This document shows positions 1 to 6,474 of a stretch of 7,516 nt of DNA, piece by piece (position 1 is the stretch's first letter; the number at the start of each line of letters is the position of its first letter). Source of the DNA: Comamonadaceae bacterium (GTDB lineage Bacteria; Pseudomonadota; Gammaproteobacteria; Burkholderiales; Burkholderiaceae_C); contig JAIXYA010000142.1 of the NCBI GenBank assembly GCA_027490485.1, positions 1 through 7,516 on the forward strand. Direction: 5' to 3'. The translations under genes were made by a program, and so were the position numbers. The notes under the pieces are model-generated. The model was not told the origin of the DNA. It was given only the letters and a program-made list of their open reading frames with translations, and made no database searches.

Positions 1-1967
1 CAAGACTCGGCCAACGCATCGGTCATGGCGTCGTCTTGCAAAAAAGCCTGTAACTGCGGCATGTCCAAGCCCCAAACACGGCAGGCCACCGCGCTGCGCA
101 GCCAAGCGGTTTGGCGCGGCGCACTGATGGCTCTCAGCACCCGCCACAGGTCTTGGGCTTCTTCGCTTTGGAACACATTGGCGTGGTCCGACATGAAGAC
201 ACTGGGCAAGCCCAACTTTTGCAAAGCTTTTTGCATGGCCTTGGCTTGCACATGGGTGCGAACCAACACAGCCATGTCTCGCGGCTGCACCTCGGGTTGC
301 TGGCGCAACAAGGCCACTATTTGCGCGGCAAAGCCGTGTGACAAGTGGTGCAACTGCAGCGGCACGCTCCAATACTTGGCGTTGTCGGGGGGCGGCAAGT
401 GCCATACGGTCAACGGCGGCAACTCGAGGCCTTGGGCGTTGACAAAGGGTTTGGCGTCGCTGCGGCTGGTAACAGGGGTGAATTCAATCTCCCCTAGATT
501 TGAATAAAAAGGCTTCTCTATGCCTTTAAACACATGGTTCACCGCCGCTACCAAAGAGGGTGCAGAGCGGAAGTTGCTGTCCAAACTGTGCAGGGCATGG
601 GGATTCAGTTTCAGGGCTTGTGTTCGAGCTTCTAGGTAGGTGCGCAGGTCGGCCCCACGAAAACTGTAGATGGCTTGCTTGGGATCGCCAATCATCACCA
701 GCGCATGTTCGTCGCCCACCTGGCTGTGTGGGTAGATGCGGTCCAAGCTTTGGTATTGCCAAGGATCGGTGTCTTGGAATTCATCGACCATGGCCACGGG
801 GTATTGGTCGCGGATTGCCGTTGCCATTTGACCTTCATCGGCATGCAAAGCGTTGTGCAGGCGTTGCAGCAGGTCTTGGAAATCGAACACCGATAACTGC
901 AATTTGGTTTGCTGGTATTGCTGGCGCACCTCGTGGGCAGCGTGGTCCAGCAAGCGGTCTTTGGATGTGGGCTGGGTGGTTTGGTGTTGGCACAGCGCTT
1001 CGATGTGGGCAAAGACGGGGTGTTCTGCTGCCTCTGGCCAACCTTTGCTTTGAAGGCTGCTCAGGGTAAAGCGTTGCAGGGTTTCGCCGCGAATGTCCGC
1101 TTTAGGTTGACTCCATGCTTGTAACGCATTTACCCATTTGATGAAGTTGGGTTTCGTGATGCCAGGGGCTTTTATTTTTTTACTTCCTTGCGCCTCTAAC
1201 AATATGCCTGCCAACCCTTTATCAAGTGCTGCCTGGCAAGCTTGCTTGGCAGCAAGCTCCAAAGCTTGTTCTGTGTTTAACCATTCGGCGTGTGTGGCCA
1301 GCACTTGCGCGGGTGCAGGTGGCAGGGCTGCATCGTTGGGTTGTGGTTGTCGGTCCAAGGTTTGCCAGCGGGTTTTCAAGTCTTTGAGTAAGGCTTGCGG
1401 GTCGCCGCCTAGCAGGGACTTCAGGATGGTTTGTTGCGGCAAGCTCAAGGGGTAAAACCAGCGCCGCCAATGGTCGTTGACCAACTGATGCAGTAACTCG
1501 CTGGGGTTGTCGAGGTGGGTTTGCTCAAACAGGTCGCGACTGTGCAGCGCAAAGCTGCTCAGCATGCGTCGACTCCAGCCGTGGATGGTGTAGATGGCGG
1601 CCTCGTCCATGCTTTGCGCCGCCAAATGCAGTTGCGCTGCACACTGCGGCCATTGGTCGAGCGTGAAATCCTGGGTTAAATCCACCAAAAAAGGGTCTGG
1701 CTTGGCGGTGCGTCCTGCCACTTGGGCGTCAAACCACATTGCGGCTTGGTGCAAGCGCAGACGGATGCGCTCTCGCAACTCGGCGGTGGCTGCATCGGTG
1801 AAGGTCATCACCAAAATATTTGCAGGTTGCAAGCCCTTGGCTGCACGCCCATGCCCCAAGACCAAGCGCACATACAGCGCGGCCAAGGTGAAGGTTTTGC
1901 CGGTGCCGGCACTGGCTTCGATGATTTGCCTCCCAGACAAGGGCAGCGTGAGCAGGTTCAGGCTCAT
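1..1967 (-). CDS. recB: RecBCD enzyme subunit RecB, N-terminal part (cut by left window edge)
   Basis: RecB is the 3'-to-5' SF1A helicase and nuclease subunit of RecBCD (exodeoxyribonuclease V), which resects double-strand breaks and degrades foreign linear DNA in the cytoplasm. I translated the frame by hand: it is open for about 655 codons from the ATG at 1967 to the edge, with no stop. E. coli RecB has about 1180 residues, so helicase domains are present and the C-terminal nuclease domain lies outside. Visible motifs are Walker A ASAGTGKT (residues 18-25), motif Ia (LVMTFTDAATAELRERI), YTIHGWSRRML, Walker B VDEFQDTD (394-401), GDPKQAIYSFRGAD (427-440), NFRS (465-468) and AVLVRTH. The start is fixed by the match of the N-terminus to the family, a GAGG seven bases upstream, and an ATGA overlap with recC that implies translational coupling. 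The UvrD/RecB family is certain; RecB rather than AddA follows from recC next door. Confidence 0.96.
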   Translation of the reverse strand, partial: MSLNLLTLPLSGRQIIEASAGTGKTFTLAALYVRLVLGHGRAAKGLQPANILVMTFTDAATAELRERIRLRLHQAAMWFDAQVAGRTAKPDPFLVDLTQDFTLDQWPQCAAQLHLAAQSMDEAAIYTIHGWSRRMLSSFALHSRDLFEQTHLDNPSELLHQLVNDHWRRWFYPLSLPQQTILKSLLGGDPQALLKDLKTRWQTLDRQPQPNDAALPPAPAQVLATHAEWLNTEQALELAAKQACQAALDKGLAGILLEAQGSKKIKAPGITKPNFIKWVNALQAWSQPKADIRGETLQRFTLSSLQSKGWPEAAEHPVFAHIEALCQHQTTQPTSKDRLLDHAAHEVRQQYQQTKLQLSVFDFQDLLQRLHNALHADEGQMATAIRDQYPVAMVDEFQDTDPWQYQSLDRIYPHSQVGDEHALVMIGDPKQAIYSFRGADLRTYLEARTQALKLNPHALHSLDSNFRSAPSLVAAVNHVFKGIEKPFYSNLGEIEFTPVTSRSDAKPFVNAQGLELPPLTVWHLPPPDNAKYWSVPLQLHHLSHGFAAQIVALLRQQPEVQPRDMAVLVRTHVQAKAMQKALQKLGLPSVFMSDHANVFQSEEAQDLWRVLRAISAPRQTAWLRSAVACRVWGLDMPQLQAFLQDDAMTDALAES

Positions 1968-4900
1968 GCGTCTACCTCGTCGTTGGGTACCGTGCCAACA
2001 GGCGAAGCGGCCTCGCTGGTCAAAGGCATCAGGGTTTTCAACATCGGGCCATACACCCGCTCGGCCCAAACCGGCAACTCCGTCCAGAGGTCTTCAAACT
2101 CAGGGAAAGCACGCTGCAGGCTGGGGGAGGTGGCTCGTTCGCCTTCTTGGCGGAACCCTCCCTCAAAGGCTTGTCTAGCGGCCGAAACTGCTTTGGTGGC
2201 AACCTCCTCTGGCTTGGTTTTGGAGGACGGGAAGTGCGTGGCCATCAACCATGCACAGGCGGATTTGCAAGCCAGTGGTAAAGGGCGTTGCCAAGCTTGT
2301 AAGTAGACCGCCACCAAGTCTGTCAACAGAGCTTGAGCTTGGGAGGCAGGCAAGGGTGACAGCGCCACCAACCCGTCTTCACCGCTTTGCCAGCTGGTGG
2401 TGTGAACCCCCGCGGCATTGGCGCTGAGGTGGCCCAGCCACAGCGGGGCCAAGGTGTACAAACGCGCTTGACCTGTGGCGTTCAGCACCTTGCCAGGGCG
2501 CAAATCGATTTGCGCTGCCGTGCCATCGGGGTATTGACGCCATATGTGGGCGTTGCCGCCAAAGCCTGATTGCACATCGATGCCATGCGCTTGAAAAAGG
2601 TATGCCTGTGCAGGCAGGTCTTGGCCAGGCTCTTGCAACCATGACGCCAAATGCCCCAGCACGGTCTCGCGCAGTTCTCGCATCTGGTCTTGTTGCAAGT
2701 GGCCAAATCCGCTCAAAGCCAACATGCCCTGCCGCTGCAACTGCATTAACTGTGCGGCAGGCTCGTCGCTGTAGAGCACCGATTGGCCCATCACAAAGCG
2801 TTGCAAACCTGCGGAGTCAAAAGGCTCGTCTTCTTCACTGGCTTGCGGTGGTTTGTCTAAGCGAACTTGCAGAGCGGCACGAAAATGCACCTCCTCGGGG
2901 TGGCGTAACAAAAGACCAAGGTCTTGCTCGGTCAAGCGGCTTAAAGGCGCTGCACTTTGGGACCTTGAAGTTTGTGCGATAGATGGCGGCAGCGTTGAAC
3001 GGGTCACTTGCCAATCAGCGGCATAAGTCAAGAAACCACTGCCTTGCACAAAGTACTTGGAAGAAAACGGCTGCAAGGGTTGCAGCGGTGCTTCAAAGGC
3101 TGGCTGGGTTGTCGCCCCGTCATCGTCAGCCGCAAGCTTAGGCAGTGCGTAGCAAAGATTCAGATGGTCCAACAACTGCGCCACCAAGACCGAGGGGGGC
3201 AGTTTGGCGTGGTCACTGGCGCGGCGACCTTGCCAAGACACATATAAACGCTCTCGGGCAGACAGCACCGCCTCTAAAAATAAATAGCGGTCATCTTCAC
3301 GTCTGGCGCGGTCACCCGCACGACCTAGGCTTGGGTGGCTCATCAAATCAAAGTCGCGTGGTGCGGGTGAGCGGGGATAAGCGCCATCATTCATGCCCAA
3401 GAGGCACACCACTTTGAAGGGAATGGCGCGCATGGGCATGAGGGTAGCGAATTGCACCCCTCCGCCCATGAAGCGGCGCTGCAAACCACCCGCGTCCATC
3501 TGCGCCAACCAGTGGCTGCGCACCACCGCCAAGGCCACGGGGCTGTCAAATTGCGCCAACTGACAGTCGTTCAACCACTGCTCTAAGGGCGTCAAGATTC
3601 GATCGAGCAAGCGTTGGTCAGCATCGCCACCTACCTTGAAAAACCGTGCCACCAAAGCCTGCAGCAGCTGGACCCATTGGCTGGGGGTGTGGTCTTGTGA
3701 AAGTTGTTGCAGGCTGAGTTGTACGTCTTGCAAACTGCGTAACAAAGCCGAGACCACAGGGGCGTCTAGGCCGTCCACGCCGGTTTGCGAAAACGTGTCT
3801 TGCCAAGTGGCATGTGCGTTGTCAGTGACGCCCAAGGCATAGCCTAAGAGCAAACGTTGCAGGCCAAACACCCAGGTGTTGTGAGCATGCTGGGGGATGT
3901 TGGCTTGCACCCCCCAGTGCTGACGGTGTTGCCCATCCAAGCCCCAGCGAACCCCTGCATCTGAGAGTAATTGGTGCAAGTCTTGCACATCTTGCGTTTG
4001 CAAGTCGTAGCGGTTTCGCACCATCTCCACTTGGAACAAGCCCAGCCATTCGCCCAAACTCCAGCGTAGCTGAGGCAATTGCAGCAAGGTTTGCAGGGCT
4101 TGCACAGTGGGTTCTTGCTGCGCTGTGGTGTCTGCCACGGCATAGGGCAGGTGGCGTGAACCCGTGGTGTGGGCTTGCTGTTGGAAACGGCCAAACACCG
4201 CATGGATATGCGGTGCAAACGCAGCCATGTCGGGCACCATCACCATGATGTCAGAGGGTTGCAAGTGGGGGCCTGCGTCCAGCCAGGCCAAGATGCGGTC
4301 ATGCAGCACCTCGACTTCACGTTGGGCCGAATGGGTTTGTACGAATTGAAGGCTGGGGTCGGGTTGGCTGAGCAGGACGGGGGTTGTGGGCGGTGTGTCC
4401 AAGCGCAAGATGGCCGATTGCAAGGCTTGCAACACGCAGGCTTGTTGTCCCGCGTCCCGTGCTTCGTTCAGGGGGTCGATGAACAGGTTGACCCGCTCAA
4501 AAGGCGCGGCGTTGGGATCTGCCGCCTCAAAGTTATCGATGGCATGGAGGTAGTCGCGGCCATGCTTACCCCAGGCAGCCAGCAAGGGGTGGCCCTCAGG
4601 AATAAGGTTTTCTGTGAGATGGCCCCAGTGTTCGCGGCTGGGGTTGTGAACAAACATCAGCACGGGGATGAAACGCCCCAAGGCGACCAAAGCCTCTAGG
4701 GTTTGCATCGGCAGCGCGGTGATGCCAAACACCAGCAAGCGTGGCGGCAATACGGCGCGCAGTTGCTGCGGCGACAAGACCTTCAAAGCTTGCATGAACG
4801 CCTTGTGAACATCCGATCGGGCTTGAAAACCAGTGTGTACTTCAGGCAGGTGTGCTTGCACATCGCCCAGCAGGTCGCGCCACATGGCGGCTTGCCAAGC

Positions 4901-5428
4901 TTGCGCTGGTGGCAGGGCATGGCCTCGGCCCAGCACGTCCCGCCCCGCAGCCCAGTGCTCCAGCCAATCGGCGCGGTAATTTTGGTAGCCATCCAACACG
5001 TCGGCCAGTTGCTGCGCCAAGCCAAAGGCGCGGCTGCCTTGGGTGTCGTCGCCAAGGTAGTGGGCCAAGGGTGAAAAACTGGGGTCTTTCAGCCACTCGG
5101 GCAGACGCCGCAAGATGCGCCAGACCATGGGCGCTTTGTCCAAGGCCATCTGGGCGGGCAGTTTGTCGGCACCCAACACGCTTCGGTAGATTTGCCATAG
5201 CTGGCTGGAGGGAAGTTCCAGCCGTGTGGCGGCGCAAATACCCAATGCCGAGGTGTTGGCCAACGACAGTGTCAGCCAATGCTTCATGCCATTGCTTTGC
5301 ACCAGCAGGGTTTCACTTTGCAAAGGCAACAGCGGACGCTCTTTCACATAGCTCAGCAGAAGTTCGCGCAGGCCTTCCATGCGGTTGCTGTGAAAAACCA
5401 TGAAACCAGAGGGTGCGTGCGAGGTCAT
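1964..5428 (-). CDS. recC: RecBCD enzyme subunit RecC
   Basis: RecC is the non-catalytic scaffold and Chi-reading subunit of RecBCD; it splits the duplex and scans the 3' strand coming from RecB. The product is 1154 residues (E. coli RecC 1122). The N-terminus carries the family signature VFHSNRMEGL (11-20) and LLVQSNGMKHW (41-51), and ADVLDGYQNYRADWL (142-156) matches the E. coli stretch around residues 132-146. Motif-like blocks such as LLVFGITALPMQTLEALVALG and VVCLLGMNDGAYPRS are those of the degenerate helicase folds; the last third should be the nuclease-like domain. The start is uncertain: ATG at 5428 gives nine extra residues, while ATG at 5401 (M10) fits the E. coli start better, and neither has a good Shine-Dalgarno. 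The stop overlaps the recB ATG. A recC-recB pair without ptrA differs from the E. coli order. Confidence 0.97.
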   Translation of the reverse strand: MTSHAPSGFMVFHSNRMEGLRELLLSYVKERPLLPLQSETLLVQSNGMKHWLTLSLANTSALGICAATRLELPSSQLWQIYRSVLGADKLPAQMALDKAPMVWRILRRLPEWLKDPSFSPLAHYLGDDTQGSRAFGLAQQLADVLDGYQNYRADWLEHWAAGRDVLGRGHALPPAQAWQAAMWRDLLGDVQAHLPEVHTGFQARSDVHKAFMQALKVLSPQQLRAVLPPRLLVFGITALPMQTLEALVALGRFIPVLMFVHNPSREHWGHLTENLIPEGHPLLAAWGKHGRDYLHAIDNFEAADPNAAPFERVNLFIDPLNEARDAGQQACVLQALQSAILRLDTPPTTPVLLSQPDPSLQFVQTHSAQREVEVLHDRILAWLDAGPHLQPSDIMVMVPDMAAFAPHIHAVFGRFQQQAHTTGSRHLPYAVADTTAQQEPTVQALQTLLQLPQLRWSLGEWLGLFQVEMVRNRYDLQTQDVQDLHQLLSDAGVRWGLDGQHRQHWGVQANIPQHAHNTWVFGLQRLLLGYALGVTDNAHATWQDTFSQTGVDGLDAPVVSALLRSLQDVQLSLQQLSQDHTPSQWVQLLQALVARFFKVGGDADQRLLDRILTPLEQWLNDCQLAQFDSPVALAVVRSHWLAQMDAGGLQRRFMGGGVQFATLMPMRAIPFKVVCLLGMNDGAYPRSPAPRDFDLMSHPSLGRAGDRARREDDRYLFLEAVLSARERLYVSWQGRRASDHAKLPPSVLVAQLLDHLNLCYALPKLAADDDGATTQPAFEAPLQPLQPFSSKYFVQGSGFLTYAADWQVTRSTLPPSIAQTSRSQSAAPLSRLTEQDLGLLLRHPEEVHFRAALQVRLDKPPQASEEDEPFDSAGLQRFVMGQSVLYSDEPAAQLMQLQRQGMLALSGFGHLQQDQMRELRETVLGHLASWLQEPGQDLPAQAYLFQAHGIDVQSGFGGNAHIWRQYPDGTAAQIDLRPGKVLNATGQARLYTLAPLWLGHLSANAAGVHTTSWQSGEDGLVALSPLPASQAQALLTDLVAVYLQAWQRPLPLACKSACAWLMATHFPSSKTKPEEVATKAVSAARQAFEGGFRQEGERATSPSLQRAFPEFEDLWTELPVWAERVYGPMLKTLMPLTSEAASPVGTVPNDEVDA
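1975..1978 (-). promoter_or_regulatory. Shine-Dalgarno of recB inside the recC 3' end
   Basis: The minus strand reads GAGG followed by seven bases and then the recB ATG. The site lies within the last codons of recC, and the recC TGA and recB ATG share an ATGA. Ribosomes ending recC can therefore reinitiate on recB, which would help keep subunit amounts matched. The coupling is inferred. Confidence 0.6.
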
Positions 5429-5444
5429 GTGCGGCTAGGGGTGA

Positions 5445-5490
5445 TCAGGGCTGTGAGCTTAAGTCAGGATAAGGCTCAGGGCGTGAGCTT
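5445..5490. repeat. Imperfect short direct repeat at the toxin 3' end
   Basis: TCAGGGCTGTGAGCTT (5445-5460) is repeated as TCAGGGCGTGAGCTT (5476-5490), differing by one inserted base, with starts 31 bp apart. The right copy is the last four codons plus stop of the RelE-type toxin; the left copy lies in the toxin-recC spacer. It may be a partial tandem duplication or the scar of an insertion event. No terminator-like stem with a T run was found in this 47-bp spacer. Confidence 0.55.
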
Positions 5491-5772
5491 CTTTGAAAGT
5501 GCGAGGTAAACCGCGTTGTTTTCTCGTTTGCTAATTGTCAAAACCAAGACGATCAGCACCTCGTCTTGAACGGTGTAAATCAAGCGGTAGCCCTGCTGAC
5601 GCAGCTTGATTTTGTAGCACCCGATCAAGGGCCCTTTCAAAGCGCTACCCGGCAAATGGGGTTGCAGCATCCGTTTCTTGAGAAGCTTGCGAAAAGTTTC
5701 TTTAACCGAACCGTCCAAGGCCTTCCATTCAGCCAATGCTGCTAATGTGAATTTCAGGCGGTAGGTTGGCAT
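5476..5772 (-). CDS. RelE-family toxin (StbE-like mRNA interferase) of a type II toxin-antitoxin pair
   Basis: Members of this family cleave mRNA in the ribosomal A site and arrest growth when the antitoxin is lost. The product is 98 residues, close to E. coli RelE (95), and aligns through nearly its whole length: the CYKIKLRQQGYRLIYTV block (52-68) and ISKRENNAVYLA (80-91) match the RelE core. Residues equivalent to the E. coli catalytic set K52, K54, R61, R81 and Y87 are all present here as K54, K56, R63, R83 and Y89, so the toxin looks intact. I chose the ATG at 5772; a GTG directly before it at 5775 touches the antitoxin TAA and would add one residue. No clear Shine-Dalgarno is present, so translation probably depends on coupling to the antitoxin. 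GC is about 50% over 5461-5760, lower than in recC. The gene could equally be named relE or stbE. Confidence 0.93.
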   Translation of the reverse strand: MPTYRLKFTLAALAEWKALDGSVKETFRKLLKKRMLQPHLPGSALKGPLIGCYKIKLRQQGYRLIYTVQDEVLIVLVLTISKRENNAVYLALSKKLTP

Positions 5773-5775
5773 CAC

Positions 5776-6027
5776 TTAGACCGTATCGATATCGACCTCT
5801 ACCGCATCGTCTTGTTCGGCCAAGCGGGACAAGACCAAGGCCTCCAAGTCGCGGTCGGCCATTTCTTCTAGCAAGGCTTCAAACAAAGCCGGTTGCACCA
5901 TGTAAAAAGCTGGCTTGTTATGGTTAAGCACGGCCACGGGTCGGTTGTTGGCCGACTTGAGAACGGCTGCAGGGTTGCGCTTGAATTCGGACATGCTGAC
6001 GGTTTGGTTGGTCATCAAAGTTTCCAT
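5776..6027 (-). CDS. Phd/YefM-family antitoxin (StbD-like) partnering the RelE-type toxin
   Basis: This 83-residue protein should bind and neutralise the downstream RelE-type toxin and repress its own promoter. Residues about 8-45 (TVSMSEFKRNPAAVLKSA, then PVAVLNHNKPAFYMV) form the Phd/YefM DNA-binding and dimerisation pattern, with the typical 'S-x-S-E-F-K-R-N-P' start and the 'PVAVLNHNKPAFYM' strand seen in StbD-type antitoxins. Residues 46-83 are helical then acidic (EVDID), as expected for a toxin-wrapping tail. Pairing a Phd-fold antitoxin with a RelE toxin is known from StbDE/RelBE3-type modules, so the mix is not itself new. The start at 6027 has a weak AGG six bases upstream; ATG at 6015 (M5) is an alternative and would leave the domain complete. 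The stop is followed at once by the toxin start codons. Confidence 0.92.
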   Translation of the reverse strand: METLMTNQTVSMSEFKRNPAAVLKSANNRPVAVLNHNKPAFYMVQPALFEALLEEMADRDLEALVLSRLAEQDDAVEVDIDTV

Positions 6028-6035
6028 AAAGAACC

Positions 6036-6061
6036 TAAATAGAGCTATTTAAAGAGCTTTA
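6036..6061. promoter_or_regulatory. Candidate antitoxin operator: two overlapping inverted repeats
   Basis: TAAATAG-AG-CTATTTA (6036-6051) is a perfect inverted repeat with 7-bp arms and a 2-bp centre. It overlaps by two bases a second one, TAAAG-AG-CTTTA (6050-6061), with 5-bp arms. Both share the AG centre, and the centres are 12 bp apart. They lie between the candidate -10 box and the antitoxin start, where a Phd/YefM antitoxin dimer or toxin-antitoxin complex would block transcription. An outer pair CCTAAA (6034-6039) and TTTAGG (6063-6068) frames the region. The symmetry is seen directly; operator function is inferred. Confidence 0.7.
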
Positions 6062-6088
6062 TTTTAGGCTAAAAGATGTATGAGGCAA
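6061..6088 (-). promoter_or_regulatory. Candidate sigma-70 promoter of the toxin-antitoxin module
   Basis: On the minus strand TTGCCT (6083-6088) and TAAAAT (6061-6066) are separated by 16 bp, a fair match to the -35 and -10 consensus. Transcription would begin near 6054, inside the inverted repeats, which fits autorepression. The -35 box lies seven bases beyond the end of the comEA-like gene. The local sequence is strongly AT-rich (20 G/C out of 60 in 6001-6060). Confidence 0.5.
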
Positions 6089-6094
6089 GCAATT

Positions 6095-6379
6095 TCAAGG
6101 CTTTACGGCAATGGGTTTTTGCTTTAAAGGCTGGTTTTGCACCGTCAAACCTTGCGCTGACAGCTTTTGCGCGGTGACGTCCCCCATGCCCGAGACACGG
6201 CGCATAAAGTCAGGCCAATCGGCAAACGGACGCAGCGAACGTTCGGCCAAGATGCGGCGAGTGAACGCTGGTCCCAAGCCGCGCAGACCGTCGAGTTCGG
6301 CTTCGGTGGCCTGGTTGACCTCCAGCGCCCATGCGGGAGCCAGCAGCCCCAGCAGGAAAAGTAAAGTTAATCTGCCCAT
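6095..6379 (-). CDS. Secreted helix-hairpin-helix protein, ComEA-like
   Basis: ComEA-type proteins bind double-stranded DNA non-specifically in the periplasm and pull it in during natural transformation. From the ATG at 6379 the product is 94 residues: a signal peptide (GRLTLLFLLGLLAPAWA) with an AxA cleavage site after A18, a mature start LEVNQATEAEL, and two helix-hairpin-helix turns, LRGLGPAFTRRIL (GLG 34-36) and VSGMGDVTAQKL (GMG 64-66). A lysine- and proline-containing tail follows. The same frame extends to an ATG at 6457 (120 residues), but that start would bury the signal peptide behind 26 cysteine- and histidine-rich residues, so I prefer 6379. No Shine-Dalgarno precedes 6379; a hairpin occupies that place. 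The gene follows hldD. Whether it serves competence or another envelope-DNA role cannot be told from sequence alone. Confidence 0.82.
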   Translation of the reverse strand: MGRLTLLFLLGLLAPAWALEVNQATEAELDGLRGLGPAFTRRILAERSLRPFADWPDFMRRVSGMGDVTAQKLSAQGLTVQNQPLKQKPIAVKP

Positions 6380-6380
6380 A

Positions 6381-6403
6381 CGGTGTTTTGTGTGAAAACA
6401 CCG
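6381..6403. repeat. Perfect hairpin abutting the comEA-like start codon
   Basis: CGGTGTTTT (6381-6389), a five-base loop, and AAAACACCG (6395-6403) form a perfect 9-bp stem. On the coding strand it ends one base before the ATG at 6379, in place of a Shine-Dalgarno. No T run follows on either strand, so it is not a standard terminator. It could be an RNA structure controlling translation start, a DNA-binding site, or evidence for the upstream start at 6457. Confidence 0.6.
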
Positions 6404-6447
6404 ATTGAAGCAGTGTGACGCCTTGCAGTGAGGAAGTGGCGCTAGGC

Positions 6448-6474
6448 AAAAAACCAAGCAACGCTTAAGCGTTG
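6448..6474 (-). terminator. Probable rho-independent terminator after hldD
   Basis: The 16-bp perfect palindrome CAACGCTTAAGCGTTG (6459-6474) can fold as a 6-bp stem with a TTAA loop. On the minus strand it is followed by CTTGG and then six T (6448-6453). The hldD stop codon TAA lies in the loop. The five-base gap between stem and T run weakens the call, so termination may be partial and allow some readthrough to the comEA-like gene. Confidence 0.45.

Noticed and set aside
25..1069. Plus-strand open frames at 25-507 and 560-1069
   Set aside because: They are antisense to the recB frame, which is open and full of helicase motifs across the same region.
1175..1181. Run of seven A on the recB coding strand, a possible slippage site
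   Set aside because: The recB frame stays open and family-like on both sides, so there is no sign of a frameshift or programmed slippage.
1594..2306. Two long plus-strand open frames of 194 codons each (1594-2178 and 1722-2306)
   Set aside because: They lie antisense to the recB/recC coding sequence, are rich in Cys/Trp/Arg/Lys with no domain pattern, and are explained by the GC-rich codon bias of the true genes.
2393..4912. Two E. coli Chi octamers GCTGGTGG (2393-2400 and 4905-4912), both plus strand within recC
   Set aside because: Two copies in 7.5 kb is not far from chance in GC-rich coding DNA, and RecC contact residues differ from E. coli, so a Chi role cannot be claimed.
4852..5403. 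Plus-strand open frame of 183 codons antisense to recC
   Set aside because: Arg/Ala/Pro-rich shadow frame with no recognisable motif, fully covered by well-matched recC coding sequence.
5786..5795. Palindrome TCGATATCGA near the antitoxin 3' end
   Set aside because: It encodes the acidic antitoxin tail (VDID), is short, and has no companion site; chance is enough.
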